Positions 1 to 8,714 of a stretch of DNA of 64,000 bases are shown one piece after another. Position numbers and translations under genes: made by a program. The notes under the pieces are model-generated. The model worked only from the letters and a program-made list of their open reading frames with translations, did not search any database and was not told where the DNA came from. The DNA is from Bacteroidota bacterium (GTDB lineage: Bacteria > Bacteroidota > Bacteroidia > Chitinophagales > Chitinophagaceae). The stretch lies in NCBI GenBank assembly GCA_030706735.1, contig JAUZNZ010000022.1:1-64000 (forward strand), given 5' to 3'. The first letter of the stretch is position 1. Every line of letters begins with the position of its first letter.

Positions 1-1
1 C

Positions 2-1192
2 ATACGGCTCAACTCCGCACTCTCCGACCGCCTGCAAATGGAGAACCAGGTCTACTATTCGCGCTATTTCTTCCATCTGCACTATGACGAAACCTTCCTT
101 GCCGAAGACTCCCTGCATGGCGACCAGCTGCGTCAGCGCGAATCGAGGGACCTCCTGGGTTATAATGGCAGGGTGACCCAGCACGCTTATTTCGGCGGGA
201 ACCGCGACCTCAGTTCGTCGTTTGGGCTGGGGTGGCAGCTGAACCGCATCCATGGCAGCGAGCTCAGCCACACCACGGATTATGATAACGTATTGCAGTA
301 CTTGCAATATGGGGATGTCCATGAGATGGCGTCGAATGCGTATCTCGACGAGAACTATCGCGCCGGCAGGTGGTTGCTGAATGCCGGCATCCGGCTCGAT
401 CATTTGTATTTCGATTATGTCGACATGCGGAATCCTCCGTCCCCGGCCAGAAGCAAGCTGTTCGCCAGTCCCAAGTTGAATCTTGCCTGGTCGGCCAGTG
501 ACAAGGTTCAGCTGTATATCAAGGCCGGCAGAGGGTTTCATTCCAACGATGCGAAAGTCGTGGCTTATAACCGGGGCATCGATGTATTGCCTTCCGCTTA
601 TGGGACGGACCTGGGGATCAACTGGAAGCCCCTTTCGCATTTGTTCGTCAATGCGGCGGTCTGGACGCTCTATATGCAGCAGGAGTTCGTCTATAATGGC
701 GATGACGGCACGTTCAGCCCTGGCGGGCGGACCCGACGCGAGGGCATCGATCTTTCGGCGCGATATCAGTTTACGAGCTGGCTGTTCGCCAATTTCGACA
801 TCAATCTGTCCAGGGCCCGGAACCGGGATGCTGTCAAGGGCAGCAACTATTTGCCGCTGGCCGTACCCTTGTCCGGAACGGGAGGCCTCTATGTGCGGAC
901 GGCGAACGGCCTGAACGGAGGGATCAGTTACCGGTATATGGGCGATCGTCCTGCCAATGAGGATTATTCGTTGGTGGCGCAGGGCTATTTCGTCACCGAC
1001 CTGACGGCCAATTATACCTGCCGCCATTATGAGGTCGGCGTCGAGATCCAGAACCTCTTCAATACGACGTGGAGGGAGGCCCAGTTCGAGGTTGTATCGC
1101 GATTGAGGGGAGAGTCGCAGCCCGTGGACGATATCAGCATTTCGCCGGGGACCCCATTCTTTGGGCGGCTCAAGTTTGCTGTCTTTTTTTGA
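2..1192 (+). CDS. TonB-dependent receptor, C-terminal part (5' truncated by window)
   Basis: The reading frame is open to the first bases of the window, so the N-terminal signal peptide, plug domain and early strands lie outside it. The visible roughly 396 residues look like the C-terminal half of an outer-membrane beta-barrel: alternating aromatic/polar strands, phrases such as YIKAGRGFHSNDA and GRTRREGIDLSARYQFTSW, and an ending in LFNTTWREAQFEV followed by a terminal strand closing with aromatic FF. These are standard for TonB-dependent receptors, which import siderophores, vitamins or glycans using TonB energy. The substrate cannot be read from this part. The stop codon overlaps the 3' end of the convergent recombinase gene by about 23 bases, which is unusually tight. 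Confidence 0.85.
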   Translation: MRLNSALSDRLQMENQVYYSRYFFHLHYDETFLAEDSLHGDQLRQRESRDLLGYNGRVTQHAYFGGNRDLSSSFGLGWQLNRIHGSELSHTTDYDNVLQYLQYGDVHEMASNAYLDENYRAGRWLLNAGIRLDHLYFDYVDMRNPPSPARSKLFASPKLNLAWSASDKVQLYIKAGRGFHSNDAKVVAYNRGIDVLPSAYGTDLGINWKPLSHLFVNAAVWTLYMQQEFVYNGDDGTFSPGGRTRREGIDLSARYQFTSWLFANFDINLSRARNRDAVKGSNYLPLAVPLSGTGGLYVRTANGLNGGISYRYMGDRPANEDYSLVAQGYFVTDLTANYTCRHYEVGVEIQNLFNTTWREAQFEVVSRLRGESQPVDDISISPGTPFFGRLKFAVFF

Positions 1193-2432
1193 GGGAGGCA
1201 GCGATCAGGCGAATATATTGGAAAAAGGCCCGTTCGGAGGAATGCCCCGTAATGCCCATGAGGTCATGGAGGGGTATCCCCTTGTGGTAATAATGGGCTG
1301 CCAGAGACCTCCCTGCCGTGCCTGAAGTCAGGCATTCCCAAAGCTCTTTTTTGGGAGAGGCGGACAGGCGTCCTTTTTCGGTCAGGCCGGCGAGGCGGCC
1401 CAGCTCCTTGATATATTTATTGAATTTTTGATTGGACAGCGGCCTTGGCCAGGGGGCGCCGCTTTCCCGCCGCTTGTCGAGGATCTCCCTGACCACCGGA
1501 TGACAGGGAAGCCTGATGGTGCCAGACCTTCCGGGCGCCCTGGCCGGAAGGCTAAGGAAGGTCTCTCCGCCACTATGCACCAGCAGCGGTTTGTTATCCG
1601 CCGGCCTCGATCCCCCCGGCCCGCTGACAGGCAGACCGGCCAGGCAGCCCAATACAAACCGGTCCCTGACCTGCTCGAGGCGCGTGTTGCCGGCGCATTG
1701 ACATCGATAGATCGCAAGCACCTCTTTTTCGGTCAGGTGAACGGCCTCGGTCGGGACCTTTTGGGCCTGGAACTTTTTCTGACGAAACTGCATATTGGCT
1801 GTATACCCCAGATCGACCGCCTCGCCCAATACCGTTTTGAGCACGCCGATATCCCTGGCGATGGAATTGGGTTTGAGGCCGAGGTCCTCCTTCAGGTAGG
1901 TCAGGTAACGGCGAAGGAAATCCAGGTCGATATTTTCGAATCCGACATGGTAACGGGTGGCGATGTCGAAGCCCATCAGGTGGGCTCTCGTGGTGGCATA
2001 GTTCCTCAGCGTATTGCGGCTCTTGTCTTTCCCATTATGCCGGATATCCCCGGATATGAAACGTTCAAACAATTCCCAGAGCCCCGGCCGATCCGGTTTG
2101 CCGGCATGCCTTCCGTCCTGTTGCCTGTGAAAGACGTCCAGTCGGAATTTCAGCAATTCGACCGGGGGCGTGCCTTTTGCCAATTCCTCCTGGTAGACCC
2201 GAAGGCAGTGTCGTTCCAGCTTATCCAGGAGATCATTAATGGCGTAGCGGCCATCGAGGATGGTTTGACGGTTGCTTTTTACCCGCTTGTTCACCTTGGA
2301 CCAGTCCGGGGGGTGGATCTTTTGTCCAAAGGAATAGACCAGCTTCCTGCCCTTGTATTTAAACTGCAGGTAGATCAGGGAGGTCGGCGGATTGCCTTCC
2401 GGCTTTTTCAAATAGAAGTTGACTACAGGCAT
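1170..2432 (-). CDS. Tyrosine recombinase (phage-integrase family), probably catalytically dead
   Basis: The 420-residue frame has the layout of Bacteroidota site-specific integrases: an Arm-type N-terminus (PVVNFYLKKPEGNPPTSLIYLQFKY), a SAM-like core-binding domain (about 120-220) and a C-terminal catalytic domain. The catalytic domain is damaged. Where the family has G-[LM]-R-x-S-D for the first arginine, this protein reads LAGLPVSGPGG. Where the family has H-x-x-R (usually HTARRS), it reads GTAGRS, so both His and Arg are Gly. The later ITGH and the tyrosine in FFQYIRL remain. The frame is still open, so decay is by substitution. No attachment sites or transfer genes are seen nearby. The ATG is at 2432. 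Family assignment is firm; loss of activity is inferred from the missing residues. Confidence 0.8.
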   Translation of the reverse strand: MPVVNFYLKKPEGNPPTSLIYLQFKYKGRKLVYSFGQKIHPPDWSKVNKRVKSNRQTILDGRYAINDLLDKLERHCLRVYQEELAKGTPPVELLKFRLDVFHRQQDGRHAGKPDRPGLWELFERFISGDIRHNGKDKSRNTLRNYATTRAHLMGFDIATRYHVGFENIDLDFLRRYLTYLKEDLGLKPNSIARDIGVLKTVLGEAVDLGYTANMQFRQKKFQAQKVPTEAVHLTEKEVLAIYRCQCAGNTRLEQVRDRFVLGCLAGLPVSGPGGSRPADNKPLLVHSGGETFLSLPARAPGRSGTIRLPCHPVVREILDKRRESGAPWPRPLSNQKFNKYIKELGRLAGLTEKGRLSASPKKELWECLTSGTAGRSLAAHYYHKGIPLHDLMGITGHSSERAFFQYIRLIAASLKKRQQT

Positions 2433-2631
2433 GGATTGGCGGGATTATCCAAGCTAAAGATAATCGATTATTCGTTAAGTTGGCTACTTAGTTGGCCCAT
2501 TTTTTATATAGTGTTTTGGTAATATGTTTGTGCTAGTATGGTTATATGATGGCGTGATTTAGGTTCGATTCCATTATCAAGTCGAACTCCATGGTCGGCC
2601 CGATAGCCGGAAAAGGCAGACTCAGGGAGCG

Positions 2632-3003
2632 TTAGCGGGGCAATTCGAAGCGTTCGACGAAGCCCAGGATGTCGCGGAGCAAGGCAGGCGGGAGGGCACT
2701 TACCGATTCGGCATCGAGGGTATAATAGTTCGGGGAGGGATTGGCGGATCGCGTCTTCAGGTAGGCCAGGGAATTGTCCCGGATGGCGGCATACAAATAG
2801 GCTTTCACGGAGGCTTCGTCGCTAAAGTCGGCGATCTTGGACCAAAGTTGAAAGAAGGCGTCCGCGGTGACATTTTTGGCGGAACGGGGATCGTGCAATA
2901 AGTACTCGGCAAAGGAGAAAAACTCAGCGAACCGATGATAGAAAAAAAGACCGAAGGAGGACGGAGAGTCAGGCGGAAAAATAATAGCGTCTGCTTTTTC
3001 AGG
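2632..3003 (-). pseudogene. Remnant of an ECF sigma-70 factor (region 2 only)
   Basis: The conceptual product contains FYHRFAEFF, then DAFFQLWSKIADF and SVKAYLYAAIRDNSLAYLK, which match region 2 of Bacteroidota ECF sigma factors (core-RNA-polymerase and -10 binding). After about 30 more residues the frame stops at 2632, so region 4, needed for -35 recognition, is absent. The frame is open from a TAA at 3004-3006 and has no ATG; the only usual start codon is a TTG at 2898 that would cut into region 2. It sits between the degenerate recombinase and a hypothetical gene, in a stretch that looks eroded. A functional truncated protein cannot be excluded. Confidence 0.5.
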
Positions 3004-3355
3004 TTAGATAATAATTTTCTTTTTGCATGGACGATCCGGGCAAATAGGAATGATAATAATAATTTTCGATGGCCTGGCCGATCGCTTCGGTCAACCCTGT
3101 CGATTCTTTTCCGATGTCGGACCATTCGTCGCGGGTATTATATACCAGCGCCATCGAAGATTCCTCGCCTGCAGGAAAATGGACGAGGAATACAATGACG
3201 TTGCTCACGAGCATGGGTTGAACGACGATATAATTTCCCTGCCCTTTAAAAAAATACTGGACTTCGAAAGCGGTCTCGTTGGCGAGGGCGCGCTGAATGG
3301 CGAAGGCATGGGGGACGCTTTCTAATCCATTGATTCTCAATCTAAAGCCAGACAT
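2999..3355 (-). CDS. Hypothetical protein, 118 aa
   Basis: A soluble protein of 118 residues with no signal peptide or membrane segment. The ATG at 3355 follows an AT-rich intergenic region. The sequence alternates short hydrophobic strands (NYIVVQPMLVSNVIVFLVHF) with a C-terminal amphipathic helix (LTEAIGQAIENYYYHSYL), suggesting a small alpha/beta domain. I do not recognise the family and assign no function. It lies immediately upstream of the sigma-factor remnant on the same strand and its 3' end overlaps the remnant frame by a few bases. Coding is supported by length and composition only. Confidence 0.55.
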   Translation of the reverse strand: MSGFRLRINGLESVPHAFAIQRALANETAFEVQYFFKGQGNYIVVQPMLVSNVIVFLVHFPAGEESSMALVYNTRDEWSDIGKESTGLTEAIGQAIENYYYHSYLPGSSMQKENYYLT

Positions 3356-3582
3356 AAGGCGAATAGTTAAACTGTTACGATCCGGGCAAGGGGGCGAACA
3401 AATGACAAGTCGTCGAAGGAAAGGTTAACAGGTCAATCCACAATAAAAGGTCAAGCAATATTAATTTCTTTCTGTGAAGAAATCGTAGAATTAATTCTAC
3501 CCTTCATTCTTTTTTTTTACTCAATTTAGTACTGGTTACTACTGTAAGTAGAAGCCCTTAGAGCGATAGCGAAAGCGAAAAT

Positions 3583-4194
3583 ATGCAACCTCAAATCTTA
3601 TTGGCCGATGATCACAGCATGATCCGGAAAGGCCTGAAGCTATTGCTGCAACTGCACCTGGGCTTTACAGATATACATGAAGTTCCGACTTGCCACGACC
3701 TGATGAAGGAACTGATCAAAAAAAAATACTCGCATCTTGTACTGGATATCATTTTTTCGGACGGCAGCACGCTCGAGATCCTGCCGAATATCCGGCGACT
3801 GTACCCTGACATGCGGATCATGGTCTTTTCCATGCAACCGGCCGAAGTATACGGGGTCGCCCTCAAGCAATATGGCATTCAGTATTATCTCTCCAAAACA
3901 ACTCCGGAGGAGGATACGATCCGTTTGCTGCGACAATTCCTGCACAATGAGCAACCGGTTCGCGACAGTGCCGGGATCAGGCATCCCAACAATCCCTTTT
4001 CCGCTCTCGCTCCCAGGGAGCTGGAGATCCTTCATTATGTATTGAAGGGAATGGGCACAAAGGAAATCGCTCAATCCCTCAATGTAAAAATGAACACGAT
4101 CTCAACGGTAAAAAACCGGATCTTCGAAAAGACGACGACGGCGAACCTGAAAGAGCTGCTCGAGCTGGCGAGCCTCTATAATGTCAACTATTGA
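3583..4194 (+). CDS. NarL/LuxR-family response regulator
   Basis: A 203-residue two-domain regulator. The receiver domain (1-120) has the acidic pair in LLADDHS, the phospho-accepting aspartate in HLVLDIIFSDG (about D55) and the switch lysine in YYLSKTTPEED. The C-terminal LuxR-type helix-turn-helix (about 138-195) begins LAPRELEIL and contains the recognition segment KEIAQSLNVKMNTISTVKNRIF. It ends 32 bases before a propeller-type histidine kinase on the same strand, so the two probably form a two-component pair controlling transcription. Targets are not evident. About 225 bp of AT-rich sequence upstream presumably holds its promoter. Confidence 0.93.
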   Translation: MQPQILLADDHSMIRKGLKLLLQLHLGFTDIHEVPTCHDLMKELIKKKYSHLVLDIIFSDGSTLEILPNIRRLYPDMRIMVFSMQPAEVYGVALKQYGIQYYLSKTTPEEDTIRLLRQFLHNEQPVRDSAGIRHPNNPFSALAPRELEILHYVLKGMGTKEIAQSLNVKMNTISTVKNRIFEKTTTANLKELLELASLYNVNY

Positions 4195-4226
4195 GCGTAT
4201 ATTGATCGGGGAAAATCCAACCTGAC

Positions 4227-7200
4227 ATGGGGATCTACCGGTCTTTCTTATTGTTCCTTCTCTTTTTCGCACGCTGCGTCCTGCTCCCCGCGCAGTCGAT
4301 GGATCCCGCCCGGACCCAGGGCGGCGACCTTGTTGAGCGTTATACCACCGAAAATGGGCTGCCGTCCAACGGGATCAAGGGATTGGAATGGGATGATGCG
4401 ACGGGTTTTTTATGGATCGCGACCGAAGCGGGCGTGACCCGATACAATGGCGCGGATTTCAGGATCTGGTCAAAGAGTAATACGCCGGGCTTGCTTTCCG
4501 AACGGATGCTGCTGCTGCAAAAGAATAGATCGGGCAGGATCTATGCCGCCGATGAGTCGGGAAGTATTTTTTTCGTGATGCAGAACAGCCTGCAATTCCT
4601 GGTGCATATCAGGCTGGACACGCGCGCATCGACCGCCAAGTTGATCGGGCTTGCCGCATCCGGCCCTCTGTTTCGTCAGTCAGCAGACCTGCCGCCCGGC
4701 AAATTCGGATACGATTGCGGCATGGACGTTCCCCTACCTGCCAGCGATTCGCAAATCCTCATCTACCATAATGATGCCACGGATGGTTATGCCAGCGGCC
4801 TGTACGATTACCGTAAAGGGATCCGCGAGCCGGCGTTCCTCTGCCCGTTGCAGGCGGGATCGAGGCTATTCTCGCTTCATGGAAATCTATTCGTTTTCGA
4901 TAGCCGGCATGCGTTTTCGCAGGTTGATCCCCGGGCCGGCCGTATCCTACCGGTCCGGTTGGGGTTCGATGCCGCGTTATTGAAAGCGCCCGTGGAAGGA
5001 GAGGAACGTTTATACTGGGAGAATGGTATGGACTTTCCGATCCTGATCGTCGGCACCAGGGCCTGGTTACTGGATTACCGCAACAATGCGCTCTCCGCCC
5101 GTCTGATCACGGCCTCGGTTCCCACCGATGTCCCCATTTATTTTGCCCAATACGTCGATAAACATGGCCTGCTCTTTTTGGGCACGGCATCGAAGGGACT
5201 GGTCGTCATCAGACAGCGGCAAGTACAAACGGTTAAAAAAGAGAGAACCTATCTGATCAGGAATTCGGCGTACTACAGCCAACTGGCCCTACCGAATGGA
5301 TCGATACTGACCAGTCAGGGCCATATCCTTGGCGGTCCCCCGCCCCCACCCGACCTGTTGCCCATCAAGACGCCGTTCGACAACTACCTGTACCTGGCGC
5401 CGGACAGCGTGCTCTGGTATAGCTACGGGGAGACGATACACGGATATTCCTACCGAACCCGACGTACGACCGAGATCAAGGCCGGGGCCGGCTCGATCAC
5501 TTCCGGCCTCATCCGGTCCGACGGCATCCTCTATGTGGCCAATGCCATCGGCATCGGCTGTCTTCGGGACCATCGGATCGATTACGGTTACCAGTACCCG
5601 CGGCCGGACGTCAATAATGACGTGCCTTTCGCGATGATGGAATGGGCGCCCGGCCAGTTGCTGGTGGCCACCTGCCAGGGATTGCTGCGTTATGACACGC
5701 ACAGGCAAAAGGTCGACACGATCCTCTCCCTGCCGGGCACCTGCGTTCGCGCATTGTGGAAGTACAAGGGATATCTTTTCATCGGCACGTATGGCAGGGG
5801 GATCTTCCTCTGGAAGAATGAGGTGATGAGACCTATACCCCTGGACCGGAACAATTATCTGCGATATGCGCATTGCTTCCTACCCGACAAGTTGGGCTAC
5901 TGCTGGATCAGCAGTAATAAGGGACTGTTCCGGGTGAAGCCGGAAGACCTGATCGGAGCTTATGAAAAGAATACCCGGGAGGTCTATTACCAATATTTCG
6001 GCAAGGACGATGGGATGGACATTACTGAATTTAACGGAGGCTGTACCCCGTGCGCGCTGACCGTCCGTGACAGCATCCTGTCCTTCCCTTCCATGGACGG
6101 ACTGGTTTGGGTGGATCCTCGGAAGGCGGCGGTGCCTGCGCCCGAGGGGGACCTGTATATCGACGACCTCTATGCGGACAGTTTGCGGGTGAACATGGCC
6201 TCCCTCGCCATGCCGAACCTGCCTTCGAGTACCCGGGAACTGGACTTCCACCTGGCCTTTCCGGCATGGGGGAACAAGGAGAACCTCTATATCGAATACC
6301 AATTGGAACCCTCTTCGCCGGGATGGAAATTCTTCGGGGCGCAAGGTAATCCTACCCTCCGTTTGGATAATCTGGCCGCGGGGAGCTACCGGCTCCTGAT
6401 CCGTCGGCTGACTGGCGGTGCGGACCATCCACCTTCTGTCATTGAAGCCAGGTTCCGGATCATCGCGCCCTGGTATCAGCAAGCCTGGGCCTGGCTCCTT
6501 GCACTCTGCTGTCTGAGTGCAGTGGTCATGTGGATCGTGCGGGTCCGGACCCGCCAGCTCCACGCAAGGGAAAGGAAGCTGCAAAAGGAGATCGAGGGGA
6601 AGACCCGCGAGCTGCAGTCGAAGAACATCGAACTGGAAAGGACGGACCAGATCAAGACCAGGCTGATCTCGATCATCAGTCATGACCTGGTCACCCCTTT
6701 AAAATTCCTTCACCTGGCCGGCAAGAAGCTGATCGAGAAGAAGGGCGAGTTCCCGGAGAACCTGCAGATCGAAACGATCCGGGAGATGATGAATACGGCC
6801 GGAGAGCTCGAATTGCTATCCACGAATATCCTGAACTGGATCAAATACCGGAATGAGGACAGGCGCATGGCCAGGGAGCATTTCCATGTGCATCAACTGA
6901 CCTCGCAATTGTTCCGGATATTCAACTATATGGCCAGGCAAAAGGGGCTTGAGCTGATCAACCGGGTGGACGAAGGGTTGGTGCTCTATCAGTTCATCGA
7001 GCCGGTCAAGATCGTCCTGTACAACCTGATCCTGAACGGGATCAATTTTTCGCAACAGGGCTATATCGAAGTGAGCAGTTCGACGAGCCCGGAAGCGGTT
7101 TGCCTGACCATCCGGGATACGGGAGTAGGCATGACGCCGGAGCAGATCAATAATATCATGGCCGACCGGTTCATCATTTCATCGGCCAATGTTGACAACC

Positions 7201-7328
7201 GAAAGGGCAATGGGCTTGGATACCTGATCATCAAAGACCTGCTGAAGATCATCCGGGGGACGCTGACCATCGGGAGTGAACGGGGCCAGGGCACCATCGT
7301 TTCGATCCGGCTGCCGGTATATGAATAA
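4227..7328 (+). CDS. Histidine kinase with periplasmic two-component propeller sensor
   Basis: A 1033-residue membrane sensor. A signal peptide (LLFLLFFARCVLLPAQS) is followed by a large periplasmic region with propeller-type repeats (FLWIATEAGVTRYNG, LLFLGTASKGLVVI, YLFIGTYGRGIFLW, YCWISSNKGLFRV), then a Y_Y_Y-like Ig domain ending ARFRIIAPWYQQAW, one transmembrane helix (about 753-772) and a coiled coil. The phospho-accepting histidine is in ISHDLVTPLKFL (about residue 819). The HATPase domain shows an N box (YNLILNGINFS), G1 (IRDTGVGM) and G2 (GNGLGYLIIKDLL). There is no fused receiver or AraC domain, unlike hybrid one-protein systems of this group, so it must signal to a separate regulator, probably the upstream one. 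Confidence 0.93.
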   Translation: MGIYRSFLLFLLFFARCVLLPAQSMDPARTQGGDLVERYTTENGLPSNGIKGLEWDDATGFLWIATEAGVTRYNGADFRIWSKSNTPGLLSERMLLLQKNRSGRIYAADESGSIFFVMQNSLQFLVHIRLDTRASTAKLIGLAASGPLFRQSADLPPGKFGYDCGMDVPLPASDSQILIYHNDATDGYASGLYDYRKGIREPAFLCPLQAGSRLFSLHGNLFVFDSRHAFSQVDPRAGRILPVRLGFDAALLKAPVEGEERLYWENGMDFPILIVGTRAWLLDYRNNALSARLITASVPTDVPIYFAQYVDKHGLLFLGTASKGLVVIRQRQVQTVKKERTYLIRNSAYYSQLALPNGSILTSQGHILGGPPPPPDLLPIKTPFDNYLYLAPDSVLWYSYGETIHGYSYRTRRTTEIKAGAGSITSGLIRSDGILYVANAIGIGCLRDHRIDYGYQYPRPDVNNDVPFAMMEWAPGQLLVATCQGLLRYDTHRQKVDTILSLPGTCVRALWKYKGYLFIGTYGRGIFLWKNEVMRPIPLDRNNYLRYAHCFLPDKLGYCWISSNKGLFRVKPEDLIGAYEKNTREVYYQYFGKDDGMDITEFNGGCTPCALTVRDSILSFPSMDGLVWVDPRKAAVPAPEGDLYIDDLYADSLRVNMASLAMPNLPSSTRELDFHLAFPAWGNKENLYIEYQLEPSSPGWKFFGAQGNPTLRLDNLAAGSYRLLIRRLTGGADHPPSVIEARFRIIAPWYQQAWAWLLALCCLSAVVMWIVRVRTRQLHARERKLQKEIEGKTRELQSKNIELERTDQIKTRLISIISHDLVTPLKFLHLAGKKLIEKKGEFPENLQIETIREMMNTAGELELLSTNILNWIKYRNEDRRMAREHFHVHQLTSQLFRIFNYMARQKGLELINRVDEGLVLYQFIEPVKIVLYNLILNGINFSQQGYIEVSSSTSPEAVCLTIRDTGVGMTPEQINNIMADRFIISSANVDNRKGNGLGYLIIKDLLKIIRGTLTIGSERGQGTIVSIRLPVYE

Positions 7329-7351
7329 AAAAAGGTTGACCCTGGTCAACC
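7327..7351 (-). terminator. Intrinsic terminator of the L,D-transpeptidase/small-protein operon
   Basis: Inverted repeat GGTTGACC / GGTCAACC at 7334-7351. Read on the minus strand the stem is followed directly by a run of seven T, matching the end of the minus-strand gene that stops at 7411. On the plus strand only a weak T run follows, so it may also slow transcription leaving the kinase gene. Confidence 0.75.
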
Positions 7352-7410
7352 TCTTTGCAACGTTGCGACGGCTGCTTATAATACGATTTTCGCTTCTGGA
7401 TGGACAGCGT

Positions 7411-7548
7411 TCAGATCAAGCTGAAGAAAAGCAGCCCCGTGGCGGACAATCCCAGCATGAAGCACAGGATCAGGCAGATGACGCCTAAAGAGGAAAGGGC
7501 GCCTCCCTTAGCGACGCTCTGCTCGTCGGTCATCTGCTCATCGATCAT
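7411..7548 (-). CDS. Small single-pass membrane protein, 45 aa, coupled to L,D-transpeptidase
   Basis: The ATG at 7546-7548 overlaps the TGA of the upstream L,D-transpeptidase in an ATGA arrangement, the classic sign of translational coupling. The 45-residue product starts with a short acidic head (MIDEQMTDEQSVAKGG) and continues as one long hydrophobic helix (LGVICLILCFMLGLSATGLL), so it should be an inner-membrane protein. A strong terminator follows 60 bases downstream. A longer frame from a TTG at 7614 exists, but the ATG overlap is the better start. The function is unknown; position suggests a role tied to the transpeptidase at the envelope. Confidence 0.6.
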   Translation of the reverse strand: MIDEQMTDEQSVAKGGALSSLGVICLILCFMLGLSATGLLFFSLI

Positions 7549-8549
7549 ATACTGCTGTTTAAAACAGAAGACCCATTCAGGTATTGCTGTGTCGGGTGAT
7601 AGATGAAAAAACAACTGCCGTTCTTTACCGCGCGAATGATCCTGGGGCTCATGGAATTGGGTACCGCGGGGCAGCCGAGGCTTGTCCCTTCGTTCCCGTA
7701 ATGCGTCTTATACCTCACGCCCACATAGGAGCAACCGTGCAGCACGATATTTCGCTTGCCGGCCAGGTCATTGAAACCTGAATCCAGCCCCTCGATCTTC
7801 AGGGAGAGTCCATTACGGCCAAAATAGGTCCTTGCGGTCAGGTAGAAACCGAGGCTACTCTTCCACGAATCGGGACGATTCGAAAAGGAGTTGGCGAATT
7901 CTGCCCCGGAATTCTGTCCATGCGCCACAAAGGTGCGATAAAGCAACCTCTTATGAGGGATATCGATGACATACAGCCGGCGCCTGTGCGAGGATTGGCT
8001 GAAGTCGCAGATAGACAAGACGTTCTTTTTGCGGATGACGCCTTTTTTGACGAGGTTATGGTATCCTCTCCAGGCATATTCGAAAGCCTGCTCGCTGAGC
8101 CCTGTCTTGCAGAGGTTCATCTCCGAGTACAGGATCGCGGCCTGGTTGATCACCAGGGCCAGTTCGGCGCGATGCGCGGCCGTTCTTTCCTCGGCGCTGG
8201 CGGAGGAATTGGCGTTCACGGTCGTGGCGAGCACCAGGCTCTCCGGCGAAACGAGGGCGACGGTACGCCTGGACAAGTCAACGGCACGATCGGAGACCGA
8301 CCGCTCCACCGTAGGGGAAGGGGAAGGTCGTTCGAGGCTCAATGGCTTGTCGGGAGAAGTCGAAAATACCAGATTGTTGTAATGGACGAAACGTTTTATG
8401 ACCGTAGAGGAATTCCAGGAAACGGGGGTTTCTTTTGCTGTGGCTGATCCATAATTGGCATCCGTATTGCTCCCGGTGCTCATCGCGGGTGCGGTGACAA
8501 TCATAGAAGCCAGGGTGACCTTGTAAAAAAGGTGACTAAGGGCTTTCAT
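7545..8549 (-). CDS. Murein L,D-transpeptidase catalytic-domain family protein (YkuD-like)
   Basis: A 334-residue exported protein. The N-terminus has a hydrophobic segment (LASMIVTAPAMS) consistent with secretion, then about 90 residues of Ser/Thr-rich linker. The C-terminal domain has the features of the YkuD-like L,D-transpeptidase group: GFYLTARTYFG, then NIVLHGCSYVGVRY and, at the active site, GTSLGCPAVP carrying the catalytic cysteine with its conserved upstream histidine. Enzymes of this fold cross-link or modify peptidoglycan through meso-diaminopimelate. It is the first gene of a two-gene unit with the 45-residue membrane protein and is transcribed divergently from the second propeller kinase. 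Confidence 0.85.
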   Translation of the reverse strand: MKALSHLFYKVTLASMIVTAPAMSTGSNTDANYGSATAKETPVSWNSSTVIKRFVHYNNLVFSTSPDKPLSLERPSPSPTVERSVSDRAVDLSRRTVALVSPESLVLATTVNANSSASAEERTAAHRAELALVINQAAILYSEMNLCKTGLSEQAFEYAWRGYHNLVKKGVIRKKNVLSICDFSQSSHRRRLYVIDIPHKRLLYRTFVAHGQNSGAEFANSFSNRPDSWKSSLGFYLTARTYFGRNGLSLKIEGLDSGFNDLAGKRNIVLHGCSYVGVRYKTHYGNEGTSLGCPAVPNSMSPRIIRAVKNGSCFFIYHPTQQYLNGSSVLNSSI

Positions 8550-8603
8550 GAAATTGGATTTTAGCGTGGTTCTTCTTTGTAAATAACGCGAAAAGGGTCT
8601 TCT

Positions 8604-8611
8604 TACCTTTG
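8604..8611 (+). promoter_or_regulatory. Candidate -7 element TACCTTTG upstream of second kinase
   Basis: Matches the Bacteroidota -7 consensus TAnnTTTG, about 104 bases before the kinase ATG, in the spacer between the divergent transpeptidase and kinase genes. No convincing -33 TTG was located. Confidence 0.4.
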
Positions 8612-8714
8612 TGGTTCCTTTAAATACGCATACTAGATAGGACAGCCGAAAATCGTACTTTAATCAGGGCGAGTATCCGTTTTTCGCCTATATTTAAGGC
8701 ATTAAGGTTAAGGC

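Noticed and set aside
2562-2572. GGTTCGATTCC resembling a tRNA T-loop near the recombinase (possible attachment site)
   Set aside because: Flanking bases do not form a T-stem and no acceptor or anticodon arm could be drawn; treated as chance.
3530-3545. TTAGT...ACTA-like sequence upstream of the response regulator, compared with the sulfur palindrome
   Set aside because: The half-sites are separated by 7 bases rather than 2; not the same motif.
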